Below are positions 27,404 to 36,102 of a stretch of DNA of 64,000 nt, piece after piece; within the stretch, counting starts at the first letter, position 1; every line of letters starts with the position of its first letter. Origin of the DNA: Streptomyces sp. NBC_01750. GTDB lineage: Bacteria; Actinomycetota; Actinomycetes; Streptomycetales; Streptomycetaceae. The position numbers and the translations under genes were made by a program. The notes beneath the pieces are model-generated. The model was not told the origin of the DNA. It ran no database searches and saw nothing but the letters and a program-made list of their open reading frames with translations. Where the stretch lies: the NCBI RefSeq assembly GCF_035918095.1, contig NZ_CP109137.1, positions 7,070,001-7,134,000 on the forward strand, in the 5' to 3' direction.

Positions 27404-28699
27404 ATGATGTCCTGGGCGTCCGCGTTCCGGCTGCGGCAGTACGCCAAAGCCAGCCTGTGGATCGTCCCGCTGTTCGGACTCGTACTCGGGGTGGTTCTGG
27501 CCGAGTGTGCGATGGCCGCGGAGAGAACGGGCCGGCTGTCAGTGAACTGGCAGTATTCCGCGACCACGGCCAGCGGTGTGCTCACCGCCATCGTCGGGGC
27601 CATGGTCGCCCTGCTCGGATTCGTCGTGACCATCGGCGTTCTCGTCGTCCAGCAGGCCACCGGAACACTGTCCCCGCGATACATGCGCCTGTGGTACAGG
27701 GACCGCCTGCAGAAGGCCGTGCTGGCCACCTTCACCGGGACGTTCGCGTTCGCCTTCTCCCTGCTGCGCAGGATCGAGTCGGACTCCGTCCCCGACCTGG
27801 GAGTCACCCTCGCCGGGGTGGCCGTATCCGTCAGCCTGCTGCTTCTGCTGGTCTACCTCAACCGGTTCACCCACAATCTGCGCCCGGTGGCCATCGCAGA
27901 CCTGGTCGGTCGCATGGGGACGCAGGTCCTCACCCGCTGGTCGGCCGGGACCGGCGGCTCCGAGACCCGTGACGACGGACCCGCACCGCCGGGCCGCCCG
28001 GTGGCAGCTGTTCGCTCCCGACACGGCGGAGTCATCCAGGCGATCAACGTAGTCGGGCTGACGGCGGCCGCGACGCGCCACGACTGCACGTTCGTCGTGA
28101 CCCACCAGGTCGGGGACTTCGTACCGCCCGGCGCGACCCTCGTCGAGGTCCACGGGGGTACCTCGGCACCCGATCCGCGGCTGGTGACCGGCCTCATCGC
28201 CCTCGGCACCGAGCGGACCATCGAGCAGGACCCCGCCTTCGCCCTGCGTGTGCTCGTCGACATCGCCATCCGCGCGCTCTCCCCGGCCGTGAACGACCCC
28301 ACGACCGCCGTCCAGGTGCTGAATCACATCGAGGCGTTTCTCCACAACGCCGGCAGGACCGGGCTCTCTCGCCGCCACGTGCTCGGCGACGAACGCGGCC
28401 GGCCGCGACTGGTGGTGCCGGGCCGGGTCTGGGAGGACTACCTCCAGCTCGCCGTCACCGAGATCCGTGAGTACGGGGCGGGGTCCACCCAGATCTGCCG
28501 GCGGCTCCGCGCGCTGCTGGAGGGACTGCTCGACACCCTGCCGGCCGAGCACCTGCCGGCGGTCCGCGCGGAGCTCGGCCTCCTCGATGAATCGGTCGAG
28601 CGGGAGTTCACCGACCCCTTCCGCCGCGCCACTGCGCGGACGGGCGACAGTCAGGGCATCGGCGGCGGGCAGCGTCCGAAGGACGCACCGCCCGGATGA
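27404..28699 (+). CDS. DUF2254-family membrane protein
   Basis: Protein of about 431 aa. Four hydrophobic segments lie in the first about 160 residues (for example IVPLFGLVLGVVLAECAMA and IVGAMVALLGFVVTIGVLVV), followed by a soluble domain with GGVIQAINVVGL and DPAFALRVLVDIAIRALSPA, the conserved core of DUF2254. The paired ATGs at 27404/27407 suit family members that begin just before the first helix; a GTG at 27341 is the alternative. The role is unknown; ion-channel-like membrane proteins have been suggested for the fold. Confidence 0.75.
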   Translation: MMSWASAFRLRQYAKASLWIVPLFGLVLGVVLAECAMAAERTGRLSVNWQYSATTASGVLTAIVGAMVALLGFVVTIGVLVVQQATGTLSPRYMRLWYRDRLQKAVLATFTGTFAFAFSLLRRIESDSVPDLGVTLAGVAVSVSLLLLLVYLNRFTHNLRPVAIADLVGRMGTQVLTRWSAGTGGSETRDDGPAPPGRPVAAVRSRHGGVIQAINVVGLTAAATRHDCTFVVTHQVGDFVPPGATLVEVHGGTSAPDPRLVTGLIALGTERTIEQDPAFALRVLVDIAIRALSPAVNDPTTAVQVLNHIEAFLHNAGRTGLSRRHVLGDERGRPRLVVPGRVWEDYLQLAVTEIREYGAGSTQICRRLRALLEGLLDTLPAEHLPAVRAELGLLDESVEREFTDPFRRATARTGDSQGIGGGQRPKDAPPG

Positions 28700-28794
28700 A
28701 CGCGGACCTGCGGAAGCGAGCCTTCCCGAACGGACCGCACCGCCCACTACAGTCCGGCGTGCTCCCGAAGTTCCTGCCGCAGATGGTGCCGAGG

Positions 28795-29733
28795 CTAGCT
28801 TCCCGCCGTCGCCGGGGGAGTGAACCGCGGGCTGTCACTGTCCGAGCCCCGCACCAGGTACACCGTCAGCCGGTCGCCCAACACCCGTTCTTCGGCGGGC
28901 GTTTGCGGCAGCGGCCAGCGCAACTGCTCGTACAGGGCCCAGCGGTGAATGTCCACGGCCGCCTCCATCAGGTCCGCGAAGGCTTCCACATGGCGTGGCA
29001 GCCAGCTCCACCAGGCAGCGCATGCGACGACGAGACCCACGGGGACCGCCCACCAGGCCAGGGGCGCGAAACCCATGAACGCCACGCCCCAGATGATTGC
29101 CCCAACGGAGCTGTTGACCGCACCCCGGGCGCTGATCAGCTCCTGGCGGGTGCCGTCCGGCAGGACCAGCCACAACTGCGGCCAGATGGCGACGATGTTC
29201 AGCCCGTACTTGTCCACCGGCCGGCTCTCGGACGCACGCAGGGTGTTGCCGATCCGGGACGGCATATGACGGTCGGGGGTGGCCGGCACCCGTCGGTGGA
29301 GGCGGTCGAGCCGGATGAACTCGGCCCTCTCTTCGGGCGTTCCGCCGCCGGACGCCACTGTGCCGGCGAGCCGGCGCAGGCGGTCGGCACGTTGCTGCGC
29401 CCTGCTGCCCACCGCACGGACGAGCCTGCGGCGAAGGCCCCCCGCCAGTGACGGCCAGTACCCCTCCAGAAGGCGCAGCACGGGATCGGTGAGCCGGCCG
29501 ACCACCATGCCGCTCGCCAGGACCCCGCACAGAGCGGCCACCAGGACCACGACCTGCACGACGGCGGACTGCGTTCCCATCCAGCGTGACGGCGACCCCA
29601 GTGCCGAGGTGCCGCCCTCGGAGTACATCCACGCCAGCAGGCCGCCCACCCAGAAGACCAGAGCCGGACCTGCGACCGCCGCCCAGCGTTCCGCCAGTTT
29701 GCCCGCCACGGACTTCCAGAACTCGTTCAGCAC
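28795..29733 (-). CDS. Conserved actinobacterial membrane protein of unknown function
   Basis: Protein of 312 aa with four hydrophobic segments: about residues 20-36, 58-78, 208-224 and 226-243. Between them is a basic helical loop and the segment MPSRIGNTLRASESRPVDKY, then YGLNIVAIWPQLWLVLP, which I recognise as a recurring pattern in actinobacterial membrane proteins without assigned function. The C-terminus after LMEAAVDIHRWALYEQLRWP is soluble. It starts 10 bases after the zinc-ribbon protein gene and is its operon partner. Its position next to caspase, TIR-like and SLOG genes suggests a role in the same conflict island, possibly as the membrane component. Confidence 0.7.
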   Translation of the reverse strand: MLNEFWKSVAGKLAERWAAVAGPALVFWVGGLLAWMYSEGGTSALGSPSRWMGTQSAVVQVVVLVAALCGVLASGMVVGRLTDPVLRLLEGYWPSLAGGLRRRLVRAVGSRAQQRADRLRRLAGTVASGGGTPEERAEFIRLDRLHRRVPATPDRHMPSRIGNTLRASESRPVDKYGLNIVAIWPQLWLVLPDGTRQELISARGAVNSSVGAIIWGVAFMGFAPLAWWAVPVGLVVACAAWWSWLPRHVEAFADLMEAAVDIHRWALYEQLRWPLPQTPAEERVLGDRLTVYLVRGSDSDSPRFTPPATAGS

Positions 29734-29743
29734 GGCGACCCGC

Positions 29744-30145
29744 TCAGTCCCGGGCCAGCGGCCGCTGGTGGGTGGTGCATTCGGGGACCGGTTCCCCCAC
29801 GCTCAGCCGCCACCAGACGACGTGCGGGTGGCCCACGGGGCAGCTGTAGCGCTCGGCACCGACAGCCTCGCCGTGTCCCGCAGGCCCGTTGGTGGTGCGG
29901 TGGAGGGGGCTCTGGAGCGCCGGGTGACGGTGCAGGGGGTCCGCATGGACCTGCACGGCCCACCGCTGCAGTGCGGGCGACACCGTGAGGGCACGCGCCA
30001 TCTCCCCGGACACGTCCTCGCCGGCGGCCGCGCGGTCCAGCAGCGCAGCGAGCCGGGGGTCGAGTCGCCGCGCGGTCTCCTCGTCGACGAGCCGCCTGAG
30101 ATGGCCCCGCACCACCCGTACTGTCTCCACCCACGCCTGGTCCAT
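29744..30145 (-). CDS. Small helical protein with C-terminal zinc-ribbon-like motif
   Basis: Protein of 133 aa. The first about 70 residues are predicted helical (VRGHLRRLVDEETARRLD and RLAALLDRAAAGEDVSGEMA). The C-terminus has CPVGHPHVVWWRLSVGEPVP followed by ECTTH, giving a C-x3-H...C-x2-H arrangement that could bind zinc. Related C-terminal modules occur in small proteins of NTPase- and protease-type conflict systems, but I cannot name the family with certainty. First gene of a leftward pair, divergent from the TIR-like membrane protein gene. Confidence 0.6.
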   Translation of the reverse strand: MDQAWVETVRVVRGHLRRLVDEETARRLDPRLAALLDRAAAGEDVSGEMARALTVSPALQRWAVQVHADPLHRHPALQSPLHRTTNGPAGHGEAVGAERYSCPVGHPHVVWWRLSVGEPVPECTTHQRPLARD

Positions 30146-30356
30146 CCGGCACCCCCTGGCCCCACCGGCCCGCCCGGGCCGATTCAGGCAGGCAAGCGTA
30201 CGGGGTCGACCGGGGAGAGCGAGCCGTTATGGCAGCACCCGGGGACGTCCGGTTCCGTAATAGCTGTAGAGGCATCAAAACCCCTACCCGAAACGGATAT
30301 TGCTGGCAGAGTCCTCCTGTCGCGGATCCGTCGGTCCGCGGCGGAGGGGGTGCCAC

Positions 30357-33287
30357 GTGGCGTCGTACCGTGTGCGCGTGAACAGTTGGCGGCTGTTGTC
30401 GTGCGCCGCGCTTCTGCTCACCATGACCGCTGTGGTGTGGGATCGCCAATGGCTGCCGCCACCGGTCGAGTTGGTCGTCCCGCCGTACGCCGTACCGGCT
30501 GTTGCGGACAGTGTCCTGTCGACCGAGGATCTGCCCGGCGCCGCCACGGGCGGTTGGCTTCCCGTCCAGGACGGACCGCCCACCACCGTCCTGTTCACCG
30601 GCACCGCCCGGCTGCGGTCGGACTTCCGCCACATGACCGTCGTGGGCGCGTGGCAGCGGTCCTGGGAGACGACGGACGACAAGGACTACATCGTCGTCCA
30701 GCTCTTCGAGATGCGCCGCCACGCCTACGCCCGGTCACAGACGGAGCCCGCCTGTGAGCCACAGTCCCGGCTGAGGCTGCCGGGGGCGGACACCTCCGGA
30801 CTCGAGGTGCGGAAGCCGGGCTACGCCCGAGGCTGCGCAACGGTGGCGCGCGGCCGCACGGCGATCGTGGTCACCGTCGAGTCCAGCAGACCGAAGGCGT
30901 CGCAGGCTGTGGAGCGGTTGCTCGCCGACACGTACGGGCGCCAATTGCCCCGCGTGGCCCACTCGCCCGATCTGGCCGATGGCCCGGTGCGGTTCGACAC
31001 GACACGGACCGCCCTCAACTCCACGGCGATGAGCACGGCGGTCGGTATCCCGATGCTGCTCGGTCTGGTGGTCCTGATCCGTGACCGGTCCAGCTGGCGC
31101 CGCCTGCGGTCCTGGTGCGCACGGCCCCTGCGGACGGGGGTGTTCCCGGTCGACCGGCTGGTCGACCTGCGCCTCGCCGCGAGCACGGCGGCGGTGCTCG
31201 TGCGACTGTGCGTGTACGCCTGGGCGATCCGGATCTCCGAGATCCTCTGGCTGGGCACGTGGGCGACCCTGGCCGTCGCGGCGGGCGGCGTCACCGGCAT
31301 TCTGGTGACGGAATGGCTGCTCCGCAGGCGGCGTCCCGCCCGCTGGCGACCAGCAGCCTTCGACGGGCCCCGCAGACTGTGGGCCGTTGTCGGCGTGGTT
31401 CTCACCGTGGGGATCGCCCTCGGCGGCGTGTGGCTGGTACTGCTGGGCTCCAATCTTCAGGCCATCGGCGTCAATCCCGGCGGGGCGGACTACGTGGCCT
31501 CCCGTTTCGGCGTTCTGCTGCGCGGCCTCGGCGTGGTGGTGCTGCTGATCGCCCTTCTCCCGTTCACCCTTGTACGGCGCATCGCCATGCGTCACCTGCG
31601 CCGCGGCATCGAGCGGGACCAGCGCCGTCCGATTCTCATGCTGCGGTCCTTTGCCGACGACCGCCGCACCCTGCGTGCGCGGCGCCTGAACCGGGCGTCG
31701 GTACTGGAGCGGCTCTGCATGCGGCGGTTCGAGCGCTTCGAAGAGGTGGCGGCGTCCGCCCTCTCGGTGCACGGGCCCGTGGTCGCGCTGAGTCAGGTGG
31801 GCGAGAAGCTGCCTCCGGCGCGCGGGGCCGTGCGCCGGAGCTTCTCGATGGAGGAGTGGAAGGACGGGGTGGTCGAGCTCATCGCCGCCTCCCAGCTGAT
31901 CTGTGTCACCGTGGGCCGCTCGGAATCGCTGCGCTGGGAGATCGGTCAGATCCGGGCGGCAGGCGCGCTCGGCCGTACGCTCTTTCTGCTGCCGCCGACC
32001 GGCCGGTCCGAGCAGCGCCGGCGGCTGGCATTCCTCGGACACGCCCTGGGCGTCGAGTGGCGCTGCCTGGACCGCACACGTCCCGGCACGGACGTCCTTG
32101 CGGTCACGGTCCCGTTCGGGCACCCGGTGGTCGTGACCGGACGCGCACCGAACGACGTCGGCTTCGAGGCCGCCGTGGAGATCGCGGCACTGGCTGTGAC
32201 GTGCCGCGGCGGCGAGGCCGAGGGTGAGGCGGAGCTCAAGGAGGCAGTCGGCGCGTACGTGTCCTACGCGACCACGGCAGGCAACCCCCTGGAGCCGGCG
32301 GGCCGCCGCGCAACTCCGGCACCACGCGTGGAGATCCACGCACCGGGCAAGGCGCCGGTCTACCGCCAGTGGTGGCGGCGTTGGTGGGTGCTGGCATGTG
32401 CCCTCAGCGCCTTCGTCACGACGTTCCTCCCGTACATCCTGAACACTCAGGGTTCGGACCTGGAGACCGTGCAGGCGTCCGATGCCGTGACAGGCCTTGT
32501 GCAGGACGAGACCTCGGACACCGTCTACGCGGTCCTCGGCGGTCACCACCTGATGCGCGTCGACCCCGGCGCCCTGAACGGCAGTCGGGTGGCACGCATC
32601 GACGACTATGTGAACAGCCTCGTCATCCACGGCTCCGACGCCTACTACGTGTCCACGGGCACCGGCCGCGTCGGCCGGGTCGACCTGCGCAGTGGGCGCA
32701 CGGTGTGGAGGCAGCCCGCGGGCGCCGGCGCCCGTGCCCTCGTGCTGGCAGACGCGCGGATCGTCGTCACCTCTCCTGCCGATGAGTCGGTCGTCGCCCT
32801 GGCACGGCAGGACGGCCGCCGCATGTTCCGGCTGCCTCTCGCAGGCGCACCGTATGGCATCGCGCGGACGAACGAGCGACTGTTCGTCGGCCTCGCCAGA
32901 AGCAATCAGGTGGTCGAACTGGACCCGGCGAAGATGACGGTGTCGGCTCGAGTGGATGTCCCGGCCGGTCCACGCGAACTCCTCACGCAGGGCGGGCAGG
33001 TGTGGGTGCACTCGCCCGTCGGCCATGTGCTCCAGCGGATCGGTTCCGGGACTTCGGGCGGCCCGGCCCCTCGTCTGCTGATGTCGAGTCAGTACGCCAG
33101 GGTTTCGGGCAACGGTGCGTGGCTCGCGGTGCAGGGTATGGAGCGGGTGACGGTACTCATGCCTGACGGGCGGCTGCGCCGACTGCCGCTGCCGGCCCCG
33201 GACTTGCTCTCCCTGCTGGTCCAGCGCGACGGAACCGTCATGGTGGGGCACTCGTCGGGAACGCTGAGCCGGATGAAGCGATCCTGA
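30357..33287 (+). CDS. Membrane protein with TIR-like domain and C-terminal beta-propeller
   Basis: Protein of about 976 aa. Order of parts: an N-terminal helix (about 12-28), an extracytoplasmic domain to about 220, a cluster of helices between about 222 and 405, a cytoplasmic alpha/beta domain (about 422-590), one more helix (about 675-695), then repeated beta-rich units of a YncE-like propeller (about 702-976). The alpha/beta domain starts RRPILMLRSFADD and ends with VTVGRSESLRWEIGQIRAAG, GRTLFLLPP; strand-helix order and the Glu at about 528 resemble the TIR catalytic helix. GTG 30357 is chosen because GGAGGGGG lies 6 bases upstream. TIR identity is inferred; the membrane topology and propeller follow from hydropathy and repeat pattern. 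Confidence 0.68.
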   Translation: MASYRVRVNSWRLLSCAALLLTMTAVVWDRQWLPPPVELVVPPYAVPAVADSVLSTEDLPGAATGGWLPVQDGPPTTVLFTGTARLRSDFRHMTVVGAWQRSWETTDDKDYIVVQLFEMRRHAYARSQTEPACEPQSRLRLPGADTSGLEVRKPGYARGCATVARGRTAIVVTVESSRPKASQAVERLLADTYGRQLPRVAHSPDLADGPVRFDTTRTALNSTAMSTAVGIPMLLGLVVLIRDRSSWRRLRSWCARPLRTGVFPVDRLVDLRLAASTAAVLVRLCVYAWAIRISEILWLGTWATLAVAAGGVTGILVTEWLLRRRRPARWRPAAFDGPRRLWAVVGVVLTVGIALGGVWLVLLGSNLQAIGVNPGGADYVASRFGVLLRGLGVVVLLIALLPFTLVRRIAMRHLRRGIERDQRRPILMLRSFADDRRTLRARRLNRASVLERLCMRRFERFEEVAASALSVHGPVVALSQVGEKLPPARGAVRRSFSMEEWKDGVVELIAASQLICVTVGRSESLRWEIGQIRAAGALGRTLFLLPPTGRSEQRRRLAFLGHALGVEWRCLDRTRPGTDVLAVTVPFGHPVVVTGRAPNDVGFEAAVEIAALAVTCRGGEAEGEAELKEAVGAYVSYATTAGNPLEPAGRRATPAPRVEIHAPGKAPVYRQWWRRWWVLACALSAFVTTFLPYILNTQGSDLETVQASDAVTGLVQDETSDTVYAVLGGHHLMRVDPGALNGSRVARIDDYVNSLVIHGSDAYYVSTGTGRVGRVDLRSGRTVWRQPAGAGARALVLADARIVVTSPADESVVALARQDGRRMFRLPLAGAPYGIARTNERLFVGLARSNQVVELDPAKMTVSARVDVPAGPRELLTQGGQVWVHSPVGHVLQRIGSGTSGGPAPRLLMSSQYARVSGNGAWLAVQGMERVTVLMPDGRLRRLPLPAPDLLSLLVQRDGTVMVGHSSGTLSRMKRS

Positions 33288-33365
33288 CGCGCAGGACAGG
33301 GTGAAGAGGCCGGTGCCAGCGTTTGTTTGGGGAGATTTCTCGCATTCTTCATGAGGGGGCAAAGG

Positions 33366-34319
33366 GTGAAACGTGCGTTGCTGGTCGGAATTGATAGGTA
33401 CGAGAACTTCGGTAATCTCTCCGGATGCGTCAATGATGTCACCGCCCTGACTCCCCTCCTCAAGCGCAATGAGGACGATTCACCCAACTTCTCCGTACAG
33501 AGCCTCCGTACGGACGAGGGAGAAATCACCAGGGGAAGTCTGCTGTCAGCCCTGCGGCTTCTGCTGTCGCCAGGAGCGGACATCGCCCTTTTCTACTTCG
33601 CCGGGCATGGAACACCTGCGGAGGGTGATGTCGCCCTCACTGTTTCCGACGGTACGAGCTTCACTCCCGGGGTCCGGATGACCGAAGTGATCGAACTGGT
33701 GCAGAAGTCCGAGGTCCAGGAACTGGTCCTGTTGCTGGATTGCTGCTTCTCCGGTGGGGCTGGTGCGGTTCCGGCAGTCTCAGCGAAGCTTTCCTTCCTC
33801 CGGCCCGGTTTATCCATCCTCGCCGCCAGCCGGGGAGATCAGGTATCGGGCGAGACTCTCGTCGGAAGGGGGCTGTTCTCCACCCACTTGGAGGGTGCTC
33901 TCGAAGGTGGAGCCGCCGACGTACTCGGGAACATCACGATGGCGGGACTCTACGCCTATCTCTCGGAGTCGTTCGGGGCCTGGCAGCAGCGCCCCACGTT
34001 CAAGGCGAACATCGACCGGCTGCAGGAGATAAGGAAGTGCGCTCCGTCGGTACCGCTGCCGGTTCTGCGCCGGCTCATGGAGTGGTTCCCGACCCCGGAC
34101 TCGCACTACAGTCTTGATCCGTCCTTTGAACCCGATGCCGAACCGGCGAACGCCGAGAACGAGGCAGTCTTCTCGATGCTGCAGAAGTGCCGTGCGGCCA
34201 AACTGGTGGAGCCCGTGGGTGAGGAACACATGTACTTCGCCGCGATGAACTCGAAGGGGTGCAGGTTGACCGCGCTGGGACGGCACTACCGACAGATGAG
34301 CCTGCAGGATCTGCTGTGA
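33366..34319 (+). CDS. Caspase-like (peptidase C14) protease with C-terminal winged-helix domain
   Basis: Protein of 317 aa. The p20-like domain has the catalytic His in LFYFAGHGTP (His81) and Cys in LLLDCCFSGG (Cys127), both intact. After about residue 225 comes LRRLMEWFPTPDSHYSLDPS, then a winged-helix-like domain with ENEAVFSMLQKCRAAKLVEP and EEHMYFAAMNSKGCRLTALG, a C-terminal unit common to prokaryotic caspases of conflict systems. The GTG at 33366 follows GAGGGGG; an in-frame upstream start at 33327 lacks a ribosome-binding site. It is 78 bases after the TIR-like gene, and its stop overlaps the next start. Likely a death or protein-cleaving effector. Confidence 0.88.
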   Translation: MKRALLVGIDRYENFGNLSGCVNDVTALTPLLKRNEDDSPNFSVQSLRTDEGEITRGSLLSALRLLLSPGADIALFYFAGHGTPAEGDVALTVSDGTSFTPGVRMTEVIELVQKSEVQELVLLLDCCFSGGAGAVPAVSAKLSFLRPGLSILAASRGDQVSGETLVGRGLFSTHLEGALEGGAADVLGNITMAGLYAYLSESFGAWQQRPTFKANIDRLQEIRKCAPSVPLPVLRRLMEWFPTPDSHYSLDPSFEPDAEPANAENEAVFSMLQKCRAAKLVEPVGEEHMYFAAMNSKGCRLTALGRHYRQMSLQDLL

Positions 34320-34795
34320 TTCTCGTAGGGATCACCGGCCATCAGGACATTCCGGCCGATGCGGAGCCGTACCTGCGCCGCGAGATCGAGAACGCCTTGA
34401 GCGACTACGACGAGCCCGTCGCAGCGCTCACCAGCCTTGCGGTCGGAGCGGATCAGATGTTTGCCCAGATCGCCCTTGCACGCGGCATCCCGCTGAGAGT
34501 CGTCACGCCCAGCCATGGATACGACGGAACCTTCCCCCAGCCGCAAGACCTGGCCCGCTACAGACAACTGAAGGCGCAGGCGGTGGAATGCGTACAGCTG
34601 GACCATGCGCAGCCGTCCGAGGAGGCATTCCACGCAGCGGGTGTGTACATCGCGGACCGTGTGAACCTGTTGCTGGCCGTCTGGGACGGAGAACCGGCGA
34701 GAGGGTTCGGGGGGACGGCAGACATCGTCCGGTACGCCAGAGGCAGAGGGACGCCGGTTCTGGTGATCTGGAAAGAAGGCTCGGTCCGGGGATGA
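34316..34795 (+). CDS. SLOG-superfamily-like nucleotide-binding protein
   Basis: Protein of 159 aa with Rossmann-like strands and the pattern ILVGITGHQD (2-11), SLAVGADQMFA (40-50) and LAVWDGEPARGFGGTADIV (about 120-138), characteristic of the SLOG/LOG-like fold that senses or processes nucleotides. The GTG start shares bases with the caspase TGA (GTGA), so the two proteins are translationally coupled and probably act in a fixed ratio. In Thoeris defence the SLOG domain of ThsA binds the NAD-derived signal made by a TIR enzyme; a similar sensor role for the caspase is inferred here. No enzymatic residues can be assigned. Confidence 0.8.
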   Translation: MILVGITGHQDIPADAEPYLRREIENALSDYDEPVAALTSLAVGADQMFAQIALARGIPLRVVTPSHGYDGTFPQPQDLARYRQLKAQAVECVQLDHAQPSEEAFHAAGVYIADRVNLLLAVWDGEPARGFGGTADIVRYARGRGTPVLVIWKEGSVRG

Positions 34796-34870
34796 CCAGT
34801 ATTCATGCAAGGTAGCGCTCCGGCGCGAGTGGCCGGGCTACGAGGGCAGCCCCCACCTCATCACCTCGTT

Positions 34871-35362
34871 TCACGGTCGAGCCGGATCATCTCCAGCGCC
34901 GGACGCAGCGCTCGGCGGACCTCGCAGGGTCTTGCCGTCGACCGCCACTGCGCGCAGCTGCCCGTCGGCCCCAGCGCGCCGGTCGGCCGGCCAGCGGCCC
35001 ACCGCCCGGTCCAACGCGTCGCCGTCGATGCGGCCCAGCAAACGCCGCACCGTCGCCTCCGCCGGCAGGCACCGCTCTGGGGACAGCGGATCGGGCTGTA
35101 CGCCAAGGCGCTCCAGGACGGACTGCGGGGCGTCGGCGATCCACTCACCCACCGCCGGCAGAGAGGTCTCTCCGGCCAGAACCGCGCACGCGGTCAGCGC
35201 GAGCACAACGACTGGGGTGTGCCGTACGCCGCGCGGATCTCGTGGGTCGGGCACCTCGGCCAGCCGCTCCAGCAGGCCTGGGATCTCCTCGGGTACGGCC
35301 CCGGGATGCTCGCGGAATTGGTCAAAGACGGGCGGGATCGGCGATGGCGCGTCGGCAGGCAC
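34871..35362 (-). mobile_element. ISAs1-family transposase remnant (3'-truncated)
   Basis: A 163-codon leftward frame carries the N-terminal ISAs1 domain: VPDPRDPRGVRHTPVVVLAL, CAVLAGETSLPAVGEWIADA, ATVRRLLGRIDGDALD and AVDGKTLRG. Just after GKTLRG, where an intact transposase continues for over 200 residues with its DDE core, the frame turns into unrelated sequence and stops. It begins only 3 bases beyond the HTH gene stop. No terminal inverted repeats were found. Non-functional remnant. Confidence 0.75.
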
Positions 35363-35365
35363 GGT

Positions 35366-35587
35366 TCATTCGCCCGCGACGTCCTCGGCCTCCCAGCGCA
35401 GCAGGTCGCCCGGCTGGCACTTGAGCACCTCGCAGAGCGCGGCGAGCGTCGCGAAGCGCACCGCCTTGGCGCGGCCGTTCTTGAGTACCGCCAGGTTGGC
35501 GGGCGTGATCCCTACGCGTTCCGCGAGCTCGCCCACGGACATCTTGCGTCTGGCCAGCATCACGTCGATGTCGACGGCGATCGGCAT
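35366..35587 (-). CDS. Small Cro/C1-type HTH regulator (YozG-like)
   Basis: Protein of 73 aa, essentially one helix-turn-helix domain (VDIDVMLARRKMSVGELAER, VGITPANLAVLKNGRAKAVR, CEVLKCQPGDLLRWE). The ATG at 35587 overlaps the stop of the DUF2975 gene (TGATG), indicating translational coupling. DUF2975 membrane protein plus small HTH is a recurring bacterial pair. It probably autoregulates the pair through the palindrome at 36103-36123. Confidence 0.85.
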   Translation of the reverse strand: MPIAVDIDVMLARRKMSVGELAERVGITPANLAVLKNGRAKAVRFATLAALCEVLKCQPGDLLRWEAEDVAGE

Positions 35588-36072
35588 CAGATCACCTCGT
35601 CCAACTCGGCCTGCATCTGCGCCGCTTCGACGTCGCGTGCGACGGCCTGGGCGAGCAGCATCCGCAGCACGAGCACGATGAGTGCGACCCCCAGGACGGC
35701 CACGCCGACCCCGCCCATGATGACGGTGACGCCTGGGTCGGCCCGCTGGCCCGGCGCATTGAGGGCCGTGACCGCGAACCACAGGAGGGCAGCCGCCACG
35801 ATCGCGCCGATCATCCCGTCCACGTACCGGAAGGCGGCGTGGGAGAACACGGTTCCGCGTCGCACCATCGTCACCAGTCGCCATACGCAGACCAGGGCGA
35901 CCTGGGCCGACACCATGCCCAGGATCGTGATCACGCGCAACGGGGTCAGCGGGAGTGACCCGTCCTCCGGGTCGGTGGCCAACGCCCACACCATCGATGC
36001 CTGTACGAACACGGTGCCGGCGAGCACCACCACGAGCACGGCGCGCAGCGCACCCACTGTCAGCTTTCCCAT
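35587..36072 (-). CDS. DUF2975-family membrane protein
   Basis: Protein of 161 aa with four hydrophobic segments (for example LRAVLVVVLAGTVFVQASMV and MIGAIVAAALLWFAVTAL). The conserved FRYVDGMIGAI stretch and the coupled HTH gene support DUF2975. The ATG at 36072 follows GGAAGGGTGG on the minus strand; an opening at 36189 would cross the operator. Function unknown; possibly a sensor partner of the HTH protein. Confidence 0.82.
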   Translation of the reverse strand: MGKLTVGALRAVLVVVLAGTVFVQASMVWALATDPEDGSLPLTPLRVITILGMVSAQVALVCVWRLVTMVRRGTVFSHAAFRYVDGMIGAIVAAALLWFAVTALNAPGQRADPGVTVIMGGVGVAVLGVALIVLVLRMLLAQAVARDVEAAQMQAELDEVI

Positions 36073-36102
36073 GACCCACCCTTCCAACGAGTTGCGATGG
36101 AA

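Noticed and set aside
30735..33362. Antisense 870-codon frame opposite the TIR-like membrane protein
   Set aside because: The plus-strand frame has membrane segments, domain order and good ribosome-binding site; the antisense does not.
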